Assembly: GCA_965226855.1 (NCBI GenBank)
Contig: CBDDEE010000028.1
Coordinates: 124,001-188,000, forward strand
Length of the DNA stretch: 64,000 nt
Direction: 5' to 3'
Origin: JAUXJB01 sp965226855
Lineage (GTDB): Bacteria > Myxococcota_A > UBA9160 > SZUA-336
Positions 43,518 through 52,469 of the stretch are shown here, in pieces (position 1 is the stretch's first letter; each line of letters begins with the position of its first letter). Below the pieces are notes generated by a model, which saw only the letters and a program-made list of their open reading frames with translations, did no database searches and was not told where the DNA came from. The translations under genes and the position numbers were made by a program.

Positions 43518-44519
43518 CTACAGCCGATACACTCGGGCCGCGGTGTCGTGGAACAGCGCGGCACGTTCCTTCGTTGAGAAGCCCGCCGAGATGCGCTTGA
43601 AGGCATTCCAGAGGACGCCGTACGAGCAAGAGGCCTTGTCCACGGGGAAGTTGCTCTCGAACATGCAGCGCTGTGGGCCGAAGCGCTCGATGCAGAACAG
43701 GTAGTAGGGGCCCAGCACGTCAGCGAGCTCCACGGAGCCCGGGGGCTTGTCGCGCTTGTGGAAGTCGAAGCCGCAGATGGGCATGGTCATGCCTCCGAGC
43801 TTTACGACCACGTTTGCGCACTGGCTCAGCGCGTCGATCCCCGTCTTCCAGATTTCGAACACCTCCTCGCGCCGACCCGCATGGGGACCGATTCCCAGTG
43901 GGCCCCCGACGTGGTCGAGGATGATGGTGGTGGCCTCGAAGGCCTGCGCGAGATCCACCAGGTCGAGGAGCTGCGTGTGGTAGAGCCAGGCGTCAAAGAC
44001 GAGGCCGCGCTTCTCCAGGCAGGCGAAGCCCTGCCGGAAGCCCGCGTCCCGCAGAAGTCCCTCGGGAGGTCTCGTGTGCGAGTTGCGGACGGCGTCGCTT
44101 GCGTGCCAGCCGCTCGCGTGGCGAATGCCGCGGAAGCGGTTATGGCTGGCCTGCACGTGCGCTGCCAGCACGTCGTCCACGGCCGCACCTAGCGTCAGGT
44201 CCGCAAAGCTCACGATGCCTGCGGCCGCGCGCATGGCTCCGTACGCGCCGCTCGCGCTCATGGCGGCGACGCCCTGCACGAACTCGGTCTCTCCAACGGG
44301 GCGGAACGCCTCGGGGACGTCCGCGTTGTACATGGACATGCACTCCACGAACACGGTCTTCCTGACGTTGTGCCCCTCCGCGTCTGCGACGAGCTCTTCC
44401 AGCATGAAGCGGCTCTCTGGGCGGTCCCAGAGGTGGTGGTGTGGGTCGCAGATCTCGAGCTCGGGATCCAGCGGCTCTTCGCGCGTCTGGTCCAACCATC
44501 CTTGCGTAGCAAGAGCCAT
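43518..44519 (-). CDS. Amidohydrolase family TIM-barrel protein
   Basis: The 333-residue amidohydrolase_2 protein has the first metal motif EICDPHHHLWDRPESRF, then KTVFVECMSMY, IILDHVGGPLGI with its His, and CMFESNFPVDKASCSYGVLW, where the usual GSDWPV is changed to SNFPV. This alters the last metal Asp and fits the lactonase-like subgroup. AAGGAG precedes two adjacent ATGs; the second (44517-44519) has better spacing. It heads a minus-strand trio with the EEP protein and dioxygenase. Confidence 0.85.
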   Translation of the reverse strand: MALATQGWLDQTREEPLDPELEICDPHHHLWDRPESRFMLEELVADAEGHNVRKTVFVECMSMYNADVPEAFRPVGETEFVQGVAAMSASGAYGAMRAAAGIVSFADLTLGAAVDDVLAAHVQASHNRFRGIRHASGWHASDAVRNSHTRPPEGLLRDAGFRQGFACLEKRGLVFDAWLYHTQLLDLVDLAQAFEATTIILDHVGGPLGIGPHAGRREEVFEIWKTGIDALSQCANVVVKLGGMTMPICGFDFHKRDKPPGSVELADVLGPYYLFCIERFGPQRCMFESNFPVDKASCSYGVLWNAFKRISAGFSTKERAALFHDTAARVYRL

Positions 44520-44535
44520 CATCTCTCCTTCCGTT

Positions 44536-45342
44536 CTACAGCGGCTCCGTGCGGAGCTCGGCGTACACGCCGAAATGATCGGAGGGCCAGACGCCGTCTC
44601 GTGCGTCGTCCATGACGACCCGGCAGCTCTCGACCCGGCCCATACCGTTGCGCTGGGGTGGTCCCACATAGACGTAGTCGATCCGCCGATCGGGCTCGAG
44701 GGCGGGGGCCGCGTAGGCATTGCGGTTCGCCCAGGTGATCCCGTCGCTCCCCGAGCCCGCTTGCAGCCAGGCATCGCGCAGGTGGAGGCTGCGCCCGTCT
44801 AACGCCTGCAACCCGCGCACGTAGCGCATCTCCGAGGAGTCCGGCTCCGCGTTCATGTCGCCAACGAGGATTGGCGGAAAGCCGTCTTTCGCACGACGCC
44901 GCAGCACCAGCTCGCCCAGCGCCACAACCTGGCGTTCCCTCGCCCAGCCGTGGTGCAGTCTCCAGTTGAGATGCGTGCAGGTGAAGCAGAGAGGACCGCT
45001 CGGCCCCTCGACGGTCACCGAAAGAGCGACACGCGTCTCCCCGTCGCCAGCATCTGGCAGGGCCACATGCTCGCGGTCCGTGTGCGGCCAGCGCGACGCG
45101 ATGGCGTTTCCGAACTCGAGGTCGGGGTTCCGCCAGAATCGCACCGCCGGCGCAAAGTCCAACGAGTAGCCCCGATCAGCGATGAGCTCGCGAGCCTGAT
45201 CGGTGCCGGGGCCCACGAGAACCTCCTGCAGACCGATCAAGTCCGGGTCCAAGAGCTCGATCCAGTCGCGGATCCGCTCCGCGCGCTCCTTCCAGGGTCC
45301 GTCGTCGTTCCAGATGTTCAGGGTGAGAATGGAGAGGGGCAC
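44536..45342 (-). CDS. Endonuclease/exonuclease/phosphatase (EEP) family protein
   Basis: The 268-residue EEP-fold protein has SILTLNIWNDDGPWKERAER, LIGLQEVLVGPGTDQA with the metal Glu, TCTHLNWRLHHGWARERQV, ILVGDMNAEPDS with Asp and Asn, and the final WPSDHFGVYAEL with the catalytic Asp-His. Members are phosphodiesterases or sphingomyelinase-like enzymes; no DNA-specific insertion is seen. GTG 45340-45342 starts at the conserved N-terminal strand, preceded by GGATGG. It lies between an amidohydrolase and a dioxygenase on the same strand. Confidence 0.87.
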   Translation of the reverse strand: MPLSILTLNIWNDDGPWKERAERIRDWIELLDPDLIGLQEVLVGPGTDQARELIADRGYSLDFAPAVRFWRNPDLEFGNAIASRWPHTDREHVALPDAGDGETRVALSVTVEGPSGPLCFTCTHLNWRLHHGWARERQVVALGELVLRRRAKDGFPPILVGDMNAEPDSSEMRYVRGLQALDGRSLHLRDAWLQAGSGSDGITWANRNAYAAPALEPDRRIDYVYVGPPQRNGMGRVESCRVVMDDARDGVWPSDHFGVYAELRTEPL

Positions 45343-45365
45343 GCTCCATCCTAACCTGCCGAGGC

Positions 45366-46214
45366 TCAGAAGGGTTTGTCGCCCTTGAGCGTCACGCGCT
45401 CCATTCGCCTGCAGCCACCCAGGTTGTCCGCCAGCACGCGGTGCTGCGTACAGCGGTTGTCCCACATCGCGATCGAGTTCTTCCTCCAGTGGAAGCGACA
45501 CGTGAAGTCGGGGGACGAGAGGTGGTCGTAGAGGAACGAGAGCAGTGCTGTGCTCTCCCTCGGCTTCATTCCCTCGATCTGCCGTGTGAAGCCCGAGTTC
45601 ACGAAAATGAGCTTGCGTCCGGTCTCCGGGTGAGTGCGGATTACCGGGTGAGCGGTCGTTTCGTTCTGCTCGAGCTCGGCGACCTGCTCCACCGTTCCGA
45701 TGCGCCGGAAACCGGAGCCGCTGTGCACCGCCCGCAGACCCGATAGAAGCTGCTGCATCGCGTCCGAGAGGGCCTCGTACGCTGCATACATGCTTGCCCA
45801 CATGGTGTCACCGCCTACGTCCGGGACCTTCACCGCGCGCAGGATCGAGCCCATAGGGGGCTCTCGCTCGAAGGTCACGTCGCTGTGCCAGCCCGCCGCT
45901 ACGTATGGGCGCTCCGCCGAGCTCTCGAGGACGACGACCTCGGGGTGGCCCTGGTCCTTCATCTGTTGCAGGACGGGGTGCACGTGTAGATCGCCGAAGC
46001 GCCGTGCGTATGCCTTGTGCTGCTCGACGTCGATGTCCTGATCCCGGAAGAAGAGCACCTTGTGCTCCCGGAAGAAGAGCACCTTGTGCTCCAGCCACGC
46101 GCTCCGGATCTCCTTGATCGTTGCGTCGTCGAGCGGCTCGGACAGGTCCACGCCGTGGATTTCGGCCCCGAGCGCAGCTGCGACGGGCGCCACCGTGATC
46201 GACTCGTAGGTCAT
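45366..46214 (-). CDS. TauD/TfdA-family 2-oxoglutarate-dependent dioxygenase with internal 8-residue duplication
   Basis: The 282-residue dioxygenase begins VAPVAAALGAEIHGVDLSEP. Iron ligands are His and Asp in AAGWHSDVTF and a distal His in MWDNRCTQHRVLADN. The 2-oxoglutarate-binding Arg follows in CRRMERVTLKG. It cleaves taurine-like sulfonates, sulfate esters or aryloxy acids. The segment LEHKVLFFREHKVLFFRDQD holds an exact 24-bp tandem duplication (46043-46090), whereas the family has the block once. The extra eight residues lie before the first barrel strand, so activity may or may not survive. Confidence 0.87.
   Translation of the reverse strand: MTYESITVAPVAAALGAEIHGVDLSEPLDDATIKEIRSAWLEHKVLFFREHKVLFFRDQDIDVEQHKAYARRFGDLHVHPVLQQMKDQGHPEVVVLESSAERPYVAAGWHSDVTFEREPPMGSILRAVKVPDVGGDTMWASMYAAYEALSDAMQQLLSGLRAVHSGSGFRRIGTVEQVAELEQNETTAHPVIRTHPETGRKLIFVNSGFTRQIEGMKPRESTALLSFLYDHLSSPDFTCRFHWRKNSIAMWDNRCTQHRVLADNLGGCRRMERVTLKGDKPF
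46043..46090. repeat. 24-bp perfect tandem duplication inside the dioxygenase gene
   Basis: Two identical units (46043-46066 and 46067-46090), each beginning CCCGGAAGAAGAGCACCTTG, add eight codons in frame. Perfect identity suggests a very recent slippage event or an assembly artefact. Confidence 0.9.
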
Positions 46215-46325
46215 GCTTCTTCCCCTGCCTCCTGGCCGGGGCGATTCTACAGGCGGAAAGCGCTCTCCGTCAGGTTTCGTCTCCCCTGCTTTGGGGTTAA
46301 GCTTGGAGCCACAAGGAGGGCTCCC

Positions 46326-46970
46326 ATGAGGCTCTATAACTCGCTCGGTCCGAATCCACGCCTCGTACGTCTGTTCCTGCTCGAAAAGGGAATCGAGATC
46401 CCGGCGGAGGAGATCGACATCAGGGCCGGAGAGAACCGCCGAGCCCCGTACACGGACAAGAATCCGAGCGGCCAGCTGCCGAGCCTCGAGCTCGACGATG
46501 GCAGGGTTCTCTCGGAGACGGTGACAATTTGCGAATACATCGAGGACACGGATCCGACACCCGCCTTGATCGGCTCGAACCCCGAAGAGAAGGCGGAGAC
46601 GCGCATGTGGGTCCGGCGCGTCGAGCTGAACATCACCGAGCAGCTCTACAACGGCTTTCGCTTCGCTGAAGGACTTGCCATGTTCAAGGACCGCGTCCAC
46701 GTCATCCCCCAGGCGGCGGATGATCTAAAAGCCATCGTCCAAGAGCGGCTGGCCTGGCTCGATGATCTGCTGAGCGGGAAGTCCTGGATCGTGGGTGACC
46801 GCTTCACGCTGGCCGACATCGTGCTCTACTGTGCCCTCGACTTCGGAGCAGGCATCGGTCAGACACGCGACCCGGAGTTGAAGAACCTCGACGCGTGGTT
46901 CGGTCGGGTCGCCGCGAGGCCTAGCGCCGAGCAGAGCCTGCATCCGGCTGCCGGTGGCATGCGGGCATAA
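46326..46970 (+). CDS. Glutathione S-transferase family protein
   Basis: The 214-residue protein has an N-terminal thioredoxin-like domain (MRLYNSLGPNPRLVRLFLLE, NPSGQLPSLELDDG, LSETVTICEYIE, with the Ser-Glu glutathione contact replaced by ET). An all-helical C-terminal domain follows (GDRFTLADIVLYCALDFG). The Ser in NSLGPNP is the likely catalytic residue. AAGGAGGG upstream supports ATG 46326. It diverges from the dioxygenase and is followed by a serine hydrolase 43 bp later. Detoxification or dehalogenation are possible roles. Confidence 0.87.
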   Translation: MRLYNSLGPNPRLVRLFLLEKGIEIPAEEIDIRAGENRRAPYTDKNPSGQLPSLELDDGRVLSETVTICEYIEDTDPTPALIGSNPEEKAETRMWVRRVELNITEQLYNGFRFAEGLAMFKDRVHVIPQAADDLKAIVQERLAWLDDLLSGKSWIVGDRFTLADIVLYCALDFGAGIGQTRDPELKNLDAWFGRVAARPSAEQSLHPAAGGMRA

Positions 46971-47013
46971 AGGACGGAATGCCTGCAGTCGACGGCATCG
47001 AAAGAGACGGTTG

Positions 47014-48231
47014 ATGGTCATCAAACCGGACGAAGCGGGCCTGTCCTCCGAGCGCCTCGAGCGCGTCACGCGCCACCTGGAGCGGCGCTACATCGAGCCT
47101 GGGAAGCTTTCAGGCTGCCAGGTCCTCGTTGCCCGGAAAGGGCACGTGGCCTACTTCCGCTCGTTCGGCGCGATGGACCTCGAGCGCGAGAAGCCGATGC
47201 GCGATGACACGATCTTCCGGATCTACTCGATGACGAAGCCGATCACCTCGGTTGCACTGATGATGCTCTACGAAGAGGGTCATTTTCAGCTCGGAGATCA
47301 CATCTCTCGCTTCATCCCGGAATGGGAGGGGCTCGAGGTGTACGAGTCCGGCAGCCACGGAGAGTTCGAGACGCGGCCGTGCGAGCGGCCGATGTCGGTC
47401 CGCGACGTTCTGATGCACACCTCCGGGCTCACGTACGGTGGCGACCCCAGTCACCCCGTGGATGTCGCTTACCAGAAGGCCGGGCTTCGTACGGAGGAAG
47501 GGGCCACTCTGCAGAGCATGGTACGAGGACTGGCATCGCTCCCGCTCAAGTTCTCGCCCGGCACGCGCTGGCATTACTCTTACTCGACGGACGTCTGCGG
47601 CTACCTGGTCGAGGTGATCTCCGGTTGCCGCTTCGACGAGTACCTGACCGAGCGTATCTTCGAGCCGCTGGGCATGTGCGATACCGGCTTCCGCGTGCCG
47701 CCGGAGAAGGCGGAGCGCTTCGCGGCAAACTACGCACGCCGACGCGACAAAACCCTTGCTCTCGAGGACGATCCCGCGACGAGCCCCTACCTGAAGCCGC
47801 GGACCTTCCTGTCTGGAGGCGGCGGGCTGGTATCGACGACTGCGGACTACCTGCGCTTCTGTCAGATGCTGCTCAACGACGGGGAGTTCGACGGCCGGCA
47901 CATCCTGGGACGCAAGACGATCGAGCTGATGACGGAGAACCACCTTCCCGGCGGCCAGGACCTCGCGGGCATGGCACTCGGCGGGTTCGGCGAGACGCCG
48001 TATCAAGGTGTCGGCTTCGGTCTCGGCTTCGCAGTCTCGCTCGGCAACGCCGAGACCCAGTCCATCGGCGCTTCAGAGAATTACTACTGGGGTGGCGCTG
48101 CCAGCACTATCTTCTGGAACGATCCGGTAGAAGACCTGATCGTCATCTTCATGACCCAGCTCATGCCGTCCGACACCTTCAACTTCCGCGGCCAGCTACA
48201 GAGTTTGGTCTACCCCGCGATCATCGACTGA
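47014..48231 (+). CDS. Class C beta-lactamase-like serine hydrolase
   Basis: The 405-residue serine hydrolase has the S-x-x-K motif in FRIYSMTKPITSVALMM, the Tyr motif region RWHYSYSTDVCGYLVEV and a C-terminal ENYYWGGAASTIFWNDPVED in place of KTG (WGGAAS). These features fit the EstB/LovD-like esterase or transesterase branch rather than true beta-lactamases. No signal peptide precedes residue 1, so the protein is probably cytoplasmic. ATG 47014 is chosen since similarity starts there, although the frame is open from 46954 inside the GST gene. Confidence 0.87.
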   Translation: MVIKPDEAGLSSERLERVTRHLERRYIEPGKLSGCQVLVARKGHVAYFRSFGAMDLEREKPMRDDTIFRIYSMTKPITSVALMMLYEEGHFQLGDHISRFIPEWEGLEVYESGSHGEFETRPCERPMSVRDVLMHTSGLTYGGDPSHPVDVAYQKAGLRTEEGATLQSMVRGLASLPLKFSPGTRWHYSYSTDVCGYLVEVISGCRFDEYLTERIFEPLGMCDTGFRVPPEKAERFAANYARRRDKTLALEDDPATSPYLKPRTFLSGGGGLVSTTADYLRFCQMLLNDGEFDGRHILGRKTIELMTENHLPGGQDLAGMALGGFGETPYQGVGFGLGFAVSLGNAETQSIGASENYYWGGAASTIFWNDPVEDLIVIFMTQLMPSDTFNFRGQLQSLVYPAIID

Positions 48232-48390
48232 GCGTTAACGAGCATGATCGAGCTCGAGAACGCGCCGTAAGCCTCCGAGTTCAGCAGGCTGTTCGCGTAC
48301 AGCGCCGTCGAGGCGAACTTCACTACAGCCATGAGACTCCGATAGGTACGAGGAGGCGAGGCTCGGACCCCGTCCCAGAGGATCTCCATC

Positions 48391-49005
48391 ATGAAGACCG
48401 ACACGACCGTCTTCCTGCGAACTCCTGAGAAGGCGAAGCTCCACGCAGGCAAGGTGTCGGCCATGTCGGCCAAGGGGTTCACGATCAGCTTCGAGGTCCA
48501 GAGTTTTCAGCTGGAGGAGGGGGCTGAGGTCATCGCCTACTACGAGGTCAACCGCCGCTTCATGCAGCAGCCCGTGCGCGTGCTCTCGGTCGTCCGGACG
48601 GAGGAGGGGGGTCTTTCAATGGAACTCGAGACGACGGGAGATCCCGTCTCAGCCGAGAGTCGGGAGTGCTACCGGGTCTCGTGCTACGCCACTGGCATCA
48701 AGGCACAGCTCGGTGAGGACCCCGAGCTGTGCGAGGTGCTCGACATGAGCGCCACCGGCTTCGCGGTCTTCTCGACCGCGAAGTACGAGGTCGGCCAGAC
48801 GCTGCAGGCGACACTGTACCACGACGGCGAGTCGATTCTAGGTACGATAGTCGTTCAGAGCGCCCGGGAGTATGGCAAGAACCTGCGCTACGGGCTCCGA
48901 GCGATCGACGACAATAGAAAGAACGCGACGCTCAAGTCTGCTCTGGGTCGCGTCAACCTTGCCGTGCAGAGGGCGCAGGCGGCACGACTGTCCGGCAACC
49001 TCTGA
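48391..49005 (+). CDS. PilZ-domain protein (c-di-GMP receptor candidate)
   Basis: The 204-residue protein has an N-terminal YcgR-like barrel half (KVSAMSAKGFTISFEVQSFQ). A PilZ domain follows, with an R-x4-R-type motif modified to RECYRVSCYATG, then the conserved CEVLDMSATGFAVFSTA (D/N-x-S-x-x-G). Only one of the two expected Arg pairs is obvious, so c-di-GMP binding is likely but not certain. ATG 48391 follows GAGGATCTCC. Upstream, 48232-48390 has no supported gene. The IS1182 copy begins 32 bp after its stop. Confidence 0.82.
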   Translation: MKTDTTVFLRTPEKAKLHAGKVSAMSAKGFTISFEVQSFQLEEGAEVIAYYEVNRRFMQQPVRVLSVVRTEEGGLSMELETTGDPVSAESRECYRVSCYATGIKAQLGEDPELCEVLDMSATGFAVFSTAKYEVGQTLQATLYHDGESILGTIVVQSAREYGKNLRYGLRAIDDNRKNATLKSALGRVNLAVQRAQAARLSGNL

Positions 49006-49037
49006 GCCACCCCTCGAGGGGCCCTGAACCCTGCTAG

Positions 49038-50477
49038 GAGAGTGACCCAAGATTCGGGTGGGCGGAGGTGATTGTAGCGAGGGCCCCCAACTGGACGTGG
49101 AGCGATGTACGGGCCAACGGGGGTCCGAGGTAGCCGGTAGATGTCGATCTACACAGATATGCGTCAGATCCAGGGCCTGACGTGCGCGAAACGGGTCCGC
49201 ACCCGCCCGATCACGCCATCTGCGCTCGGCAGAGCGCCATCACGTTGAAGCCCGAGCACACCAGGTCCCACTCTCCCGTCACCTTCTCCTGGCCGCGCAG
49301 CATGAAGCGCCGAAACCGCTGTCGTGCCTTGATCTCGGCAAACGGCCGCTCCGCCTGGGTCTTCCGCTGCGCGTAGCGTTGCTGGGCCCAGGGCAGTCGT
49401 AAGATCCGGTGCATCCGCTGCGCCCGGGCTCCCTTGGGCCAGCGGGACGACTTCCGCCCGCGGACCGCGATCAACGCCTGTTGTCCCCGCCGTTCCAACG
49501 CCTTCAGGTTCGACTCGCTCAGGTACCCGTTGTCGGCCAGCAGAATCTCCGCTCGCTGACTCGTGTTCGTCTCGATTGCCTCGACCATGGGCTCCAACTG
49601 CTCGTAGTCATTGGCCTTCTCTGTCAGCTCGTTCGCCACGATCAGGCCGTCCTCACTCGTCGCCAGCTGCGCGTTGTAGCAGTACTGCAAGGATCCCTCG
49701 GTCTTCATCATGTTCGCTTCGGGGTCCGCGAAGCTCTTCTGGTGCTTCGCTTCGAGCTTCTCCCCCTTCTCCCGCTCCAGCTGCTCCCGGGCCGCTCGGA
49801 TCCGCTCCCGTCGTCGCTCGCGCAGCTGTAGCTCTTCTGGAAGCCCACCTCCGCCATCGTCGTCCCCGTGCTCTTGCTCTTCCGCAGCGTTGAGCTCGTC
49901 CATCTGCGCCACGATCTGCTCGATCTCGTCGCTCAGCTGATCCTCCGCCTCCAGCATCCGCGCGTGGCTCATCGCCTTGGACCGCGACGTGTTCGCCCGG
50001 ATCTTCGTGCCGTCTACCGCCACCTGCCCGAGCTTCACAAGCCCCATCGCCTGCGCCACCTTCAGCGTCTGCAAGAACACCTCTCGGAAGTCCCTGTGGT
50101 GACGGTCCCGGAATCGGTTGATCGTCCGGAAGTTCGGTCGTAGCCCAGCCGCGAGGTAGCGAAACCGCAGGTCGTAGTGCAGCCGTCGCGCAAGCTCCCG
50201 CCCGCTGTACACGCCCACGACCGCCCCCAGAAGCCACAGCTTCAACAGCATCCGAGGCGGGAAGGCTCGCTCTCCACGCCGGCGATACCGCTTCTCGAAC
50301 CGCCGCAGATCCAGCGACTCCACCAAATCGTCGATGAACAGCGCCGGATCCGATGGATCCAGAGCCTCCCCCACGTGCGCCGGTAGCAGCTCGCCCTGCT
50401 GCGGCACATACGCCTTGAACATGACCTCTTCCCCCACGCTCCCAAGTTAGCCAATAAGGGAATCTTGGGTCACTCTC
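49038..50477 (-). mobile_element. IS1182-type insertion sequence, copy 2 (1440 bp, inverted)
   Basis: The copy has the same 18-bp perfect terminal repeats and the same length as copy 1, in opposite orientation. CTAG flanks it at 49034-49037 and 50478-50481. The right-hand CTAG supplies the TAG stop of the GNAT gene at 50478, and because CTAG was the target, that stop was present before insertion. No gene is broken here. Confidence 0.95.
49211..50422 (-). CDS. IS1182-family transposase (copy 2)
   Basis: The protein is identical to that of copy 1 over the full 403 residues (ATG 50420-50422; an upstream GTG at 50435-50437 is in frame). Catalytic Asp, Asp and Glu are all present, so it should be functional. 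Identity of both copies implies transposition too recent for mutations to have accumulated. Confidence 0.95.
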   Translation of the reverse strand: MFKAYVPQQGELLPAHVGEALDPSDPALFIDDLVESLDLRRFEKRYRRRGERAFPPRMLLKLWLLGAVVGVYSGRELARRLHYDLRFRYLAAGLRPNFRTINRFRDRHHRDFREVFLQTLKVAQAMGLVKLGQVAVDGTKIRANTSRSKAMSHARMLEAEDQLSDEIEQIVAQMDELNAAEEQEHGDDDGGGGLPEELQLRERRRERIRAAREQLEREKGEKLEAKHQKSFADPEANMMKTEGSLQYCYNAQLATSEDGLIVANELTEKANDYEQLEPMVEAIETNTSQRAEILLADNGYLSESNLKALERRGQQALIAVRGRKSSRWPKGARAQRMHRILRLPWAQQRYAQRKTQAERPFAEIKARQRFRRFMLRGQEKVTGEWDLVCSGFNVMALCRAQMA

Positions 50478-51104
50478 CTAGGTCTCGCGCGGCAGGAGCA
50501 TCAGGTGGAAGCGGGCCGGATGCTCCGCCAGGGCCGACTCTGGCACGGCTTCGGGCTCTGCCAGGAGATAAGGGTCCTCGAAGGTCGCGAGGCACTGGAA
50601 GCCGAGCGCGGCGAAGGCCGACCTGGGCAGTCCCCCGATCCAGCCGATGTACCCGCGGTCCTCGCTGTCTGTCGCCTTTGCGGCGAGCGCGTCGAAAGGC
50701 GAGCCCGGGGTGCGCAGCCAGTCAGCTGCGGCCTCGAGCAGCGCGATGCCCAGGCCCCGGCCTCGGTACTCCTCTGCCTCGGCCTCCGTGCCGTCGGGCA
50801 GCCTCACGCGTCCGACGTGCCAGCAGCCCAGAAGCGCCGTCCGCGACGGCAGCGAGACCGTACCCGGGACCCCCTTCAGGTCGGCCCACCACGCGCCGTC
50901 CATCAGCCCCCCTGGGGAACGGAAGCCGGGGCGATGCGCGCGAAGGTAGAGCTGGGCGACGGGCCGCCCGGCATCGCGCGCGATGATCGAGCACGTGCCG
51001 TGATCCTCGAGCCGCTGCCGCATCTCTTCCTCGCCACCGCGCCAGCAACGGCGCTCCAGCGCAGGGATGTCGGCGAGAGTGGCGGGGCGGATCTCGAGGT
51101 CCAC
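50478..51104 (-). CDS. GNAT-family N-acetyltransferase
   Basis: The 208-residue protein opens DLEIRPATLADIPALERRCW. Its acetyl-CoA motif is modified to EEYRGRGLGIALLEAAADWL (R/Q-x-x-G-x-G/A kept). It ends FAALGFQCLATFEDPYLLAE. The substrate is unknown. GTG 51102-51104 starts it, 11 bp after the 5'-nucleotidase gene, in the same direction and probably the same transcript. The TAG stop is part of the CTAG target of the adjoining IS1182 copy, which did not change the protein. Confidence 0.82.
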   Translation of the reverse strand: MDLEIRPATLADIPALERRCWRGGEEEMRQRLEDHGTCSIIARDAGRPVAQLYLRAHRPGFRSPGGLMDGAWWADLKGVPGTVSLPSRTALLGCWHVGRVRLPDGTEAEAEEYRGRGLGIALLEAAADWLRTPGSPFDALAAKATDSEDRGYIGWIGGLPRSAFAALGFQCLATFEDPYLLAEPEAVPESALAEHPARFHLMLLPRET

Positions 51105-51115
51105 TGGAGCTCAGT

Positions 51116-52444
51116 CTAACTGGAATCCGGATTCAGATGCCCGTTCCTTCGCACGTAGTTCAAGATCGGCTCGCGCCATGGCGTATCGATCGGGCGGATT
51201 CTCTCTGCCGGCAGGCCGAACCCGCTCCGCATGCGGTCCCCGACGTAGCTGTTCGTGATGAGGGAGTAGTGCTCCCTGGGCTCCGGGAACTCGGCATTTG
51301 GCATGACGGTCCGGATCTCCTCTGCCGAGAGATCGACGACAACGAGCGTGTTGTCGAAGGGCATCGCGCTCCAGATGTGGCGGACCAGGATGTCGCCCGC
51401 AGGGAGGTACGCCCGCGTCCCGCCCGGGTTCTGGTATGCGAAGTCGGTGCGATAGGTCGCGAGCCAGACCCGCTCGATGTTCCGCTTCAGCGTGGGTATC
51501 TGCTGCTCCGTGGGGTTGTAGCCGATCTTCACGTCCATCTGCCCGGCCACCTGGCCTTCCCATTCCTGAATCACGGCGAGCGTCTCCGGGTCCGACGTAG
51601 AGTCTCTTGGGGGGATGGAGATGAGCTTGCCATTGACCGAGAGCAGCTCTTCGGTCTCCATGTCGAGCGTCAGGTCCAGCTGGCCCAGGAAGAGCCCCCA
51701 CATACCGGCCTGCACGATCCACGTGCCCCCCACCCTTACGGGCGCGTCGAGCTCCGTGTTCGAGTGGCCTCCCACGATCACGTCGATTCCCTCCGACGCG
51801 GCCGCCAGCTCCCGGTCTCGCTGGTAGCCGAGGTGGGTCAGGGCGACGATCAGATCGGCCTCTTCGTCGAGCGTGGGAACGTACTTTGCGACAACGTCCT
51901 CCGGCGCTAGGAACGACACGTCTTCCTGGTAGATCGCGTCGCTCGTCGTGATGCCGATGATGCCGACCCGCACCCCGTCGACATCGACCAGCGCGGTAGG
52001 AGCATCGGCCACGAGCTCTCCGTTCTCGAGCACGTTGGCGGAGAGCAGCGGGAAGTTCGCGATCTCTCGGAACTCGCGGATATAGGACGTGCCGTTGTCG
52101 AACTCGTGATTGCCCAGTACCGCAATATCGTAAGCAGACGCGTTCATGACGTGGAAGATCGGCCTCCCGTAGAAGATGGTGCTGACGGGGGTGCCCTGCG
52201 TCATGTCCCCAGCGTCCAGGACCAGGACGTCGGGCTGGCTCGCTTTCTTCGCCTTGATCAGGGCTGCGATCGAGGCCCAGCCTCCGCGACCCCTCTCGTC
52301 CGGCAGCAGGTGAGCGTGCACGTCGTTCGTGTGGAGGATGGTCAGGGTCTTGACGTTCCGCGCTCCGTCGGGCGGTGCCGCTACGGGCGCGCACGAGCTC
52401 CAGACCAGCAGACCGGCGACGGCTGCGACGCCCGCGGTTCTCAT
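51116..52444 (-). CDS. Secreted/lipoprotein 5'-nucleotidase (UshA-like metallophosphatase)
   Basis: The 442-residue precursor starts MRTAGVAAVAGLLVWSSCAP, with a possible lipobox Cys at ~18. The calcineurin-like domain has LTILHTNDVHAHL, LDAGDMTQGTPVS, AVLGNHEFDNG, ALTHLGYQRDREL and VGGHSNTELDA, the full metal-ligand set. A 5'-nucleotidase C-terminal domain follows (GDILVRHIWSAMPFDNTLVV, ITNSYVGDRMRSGFG). It hydrolyses nucleotides or UDP-sugars outside the inner membrane. ATG 52442-52444 precedes the signal peptide; the frame upstream belongs to a broken SDR gene. Confidence 0.88.
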   Translation of the reverse strand: MRTAGVAAVAGLLVWSSCAPVAAPPDGARNVKTLTILHTNDVHAHLLPDERGRGGWASIAALIKAKKASQPDVLVLDAGDMTQGTPVSTIFYGRPIFHVMNASAYDIAVLGNHEFDNGTSYIREFREIANFPLLSANVLENGELVADAPTALVDVDGVRVGIIGITTSDAIYQEDVSFLAPEDVVAKYVPTLDEEADLIVALTHLGYQRDRELAAASEGIDVIVGGHSNTELDAPVRVGGTWIVQAGMWGLFLGQLDLTLDMETEELLSVNGKLISIPPRDSTSDPETLAVIQEWEGQVAGQMDVKIGYNPTEQQIPTLKRNIERVWLATYRTDFAYQNPGGTRAYLPAGDILVRHIWSAMPFDNTLVVVDLSAEEIRTVMPNAEFPEPREHYSLITNSYVGDRMRSGFGLPAERIRPIDTPWREPILNYVRRNGHLNPDSS

Positions 52445-52469
52445 CCGACCCGGGCCGACATGCCGCCGT

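Noticed and set aside
47014..48231. Annotation as an antibiotic-resistance beta-lactamase
   Set aside because: It lacks a signal peptide and a KTG motif; it fits esterase-type serine hydrolases.
48210..48331. Minus-strand short frame starting MAVVKFASTALYANS
   Set aside because: Composition looks protein-like, but it overlaps the serine hydrolase end, has no ribosome site and no recognised homology.
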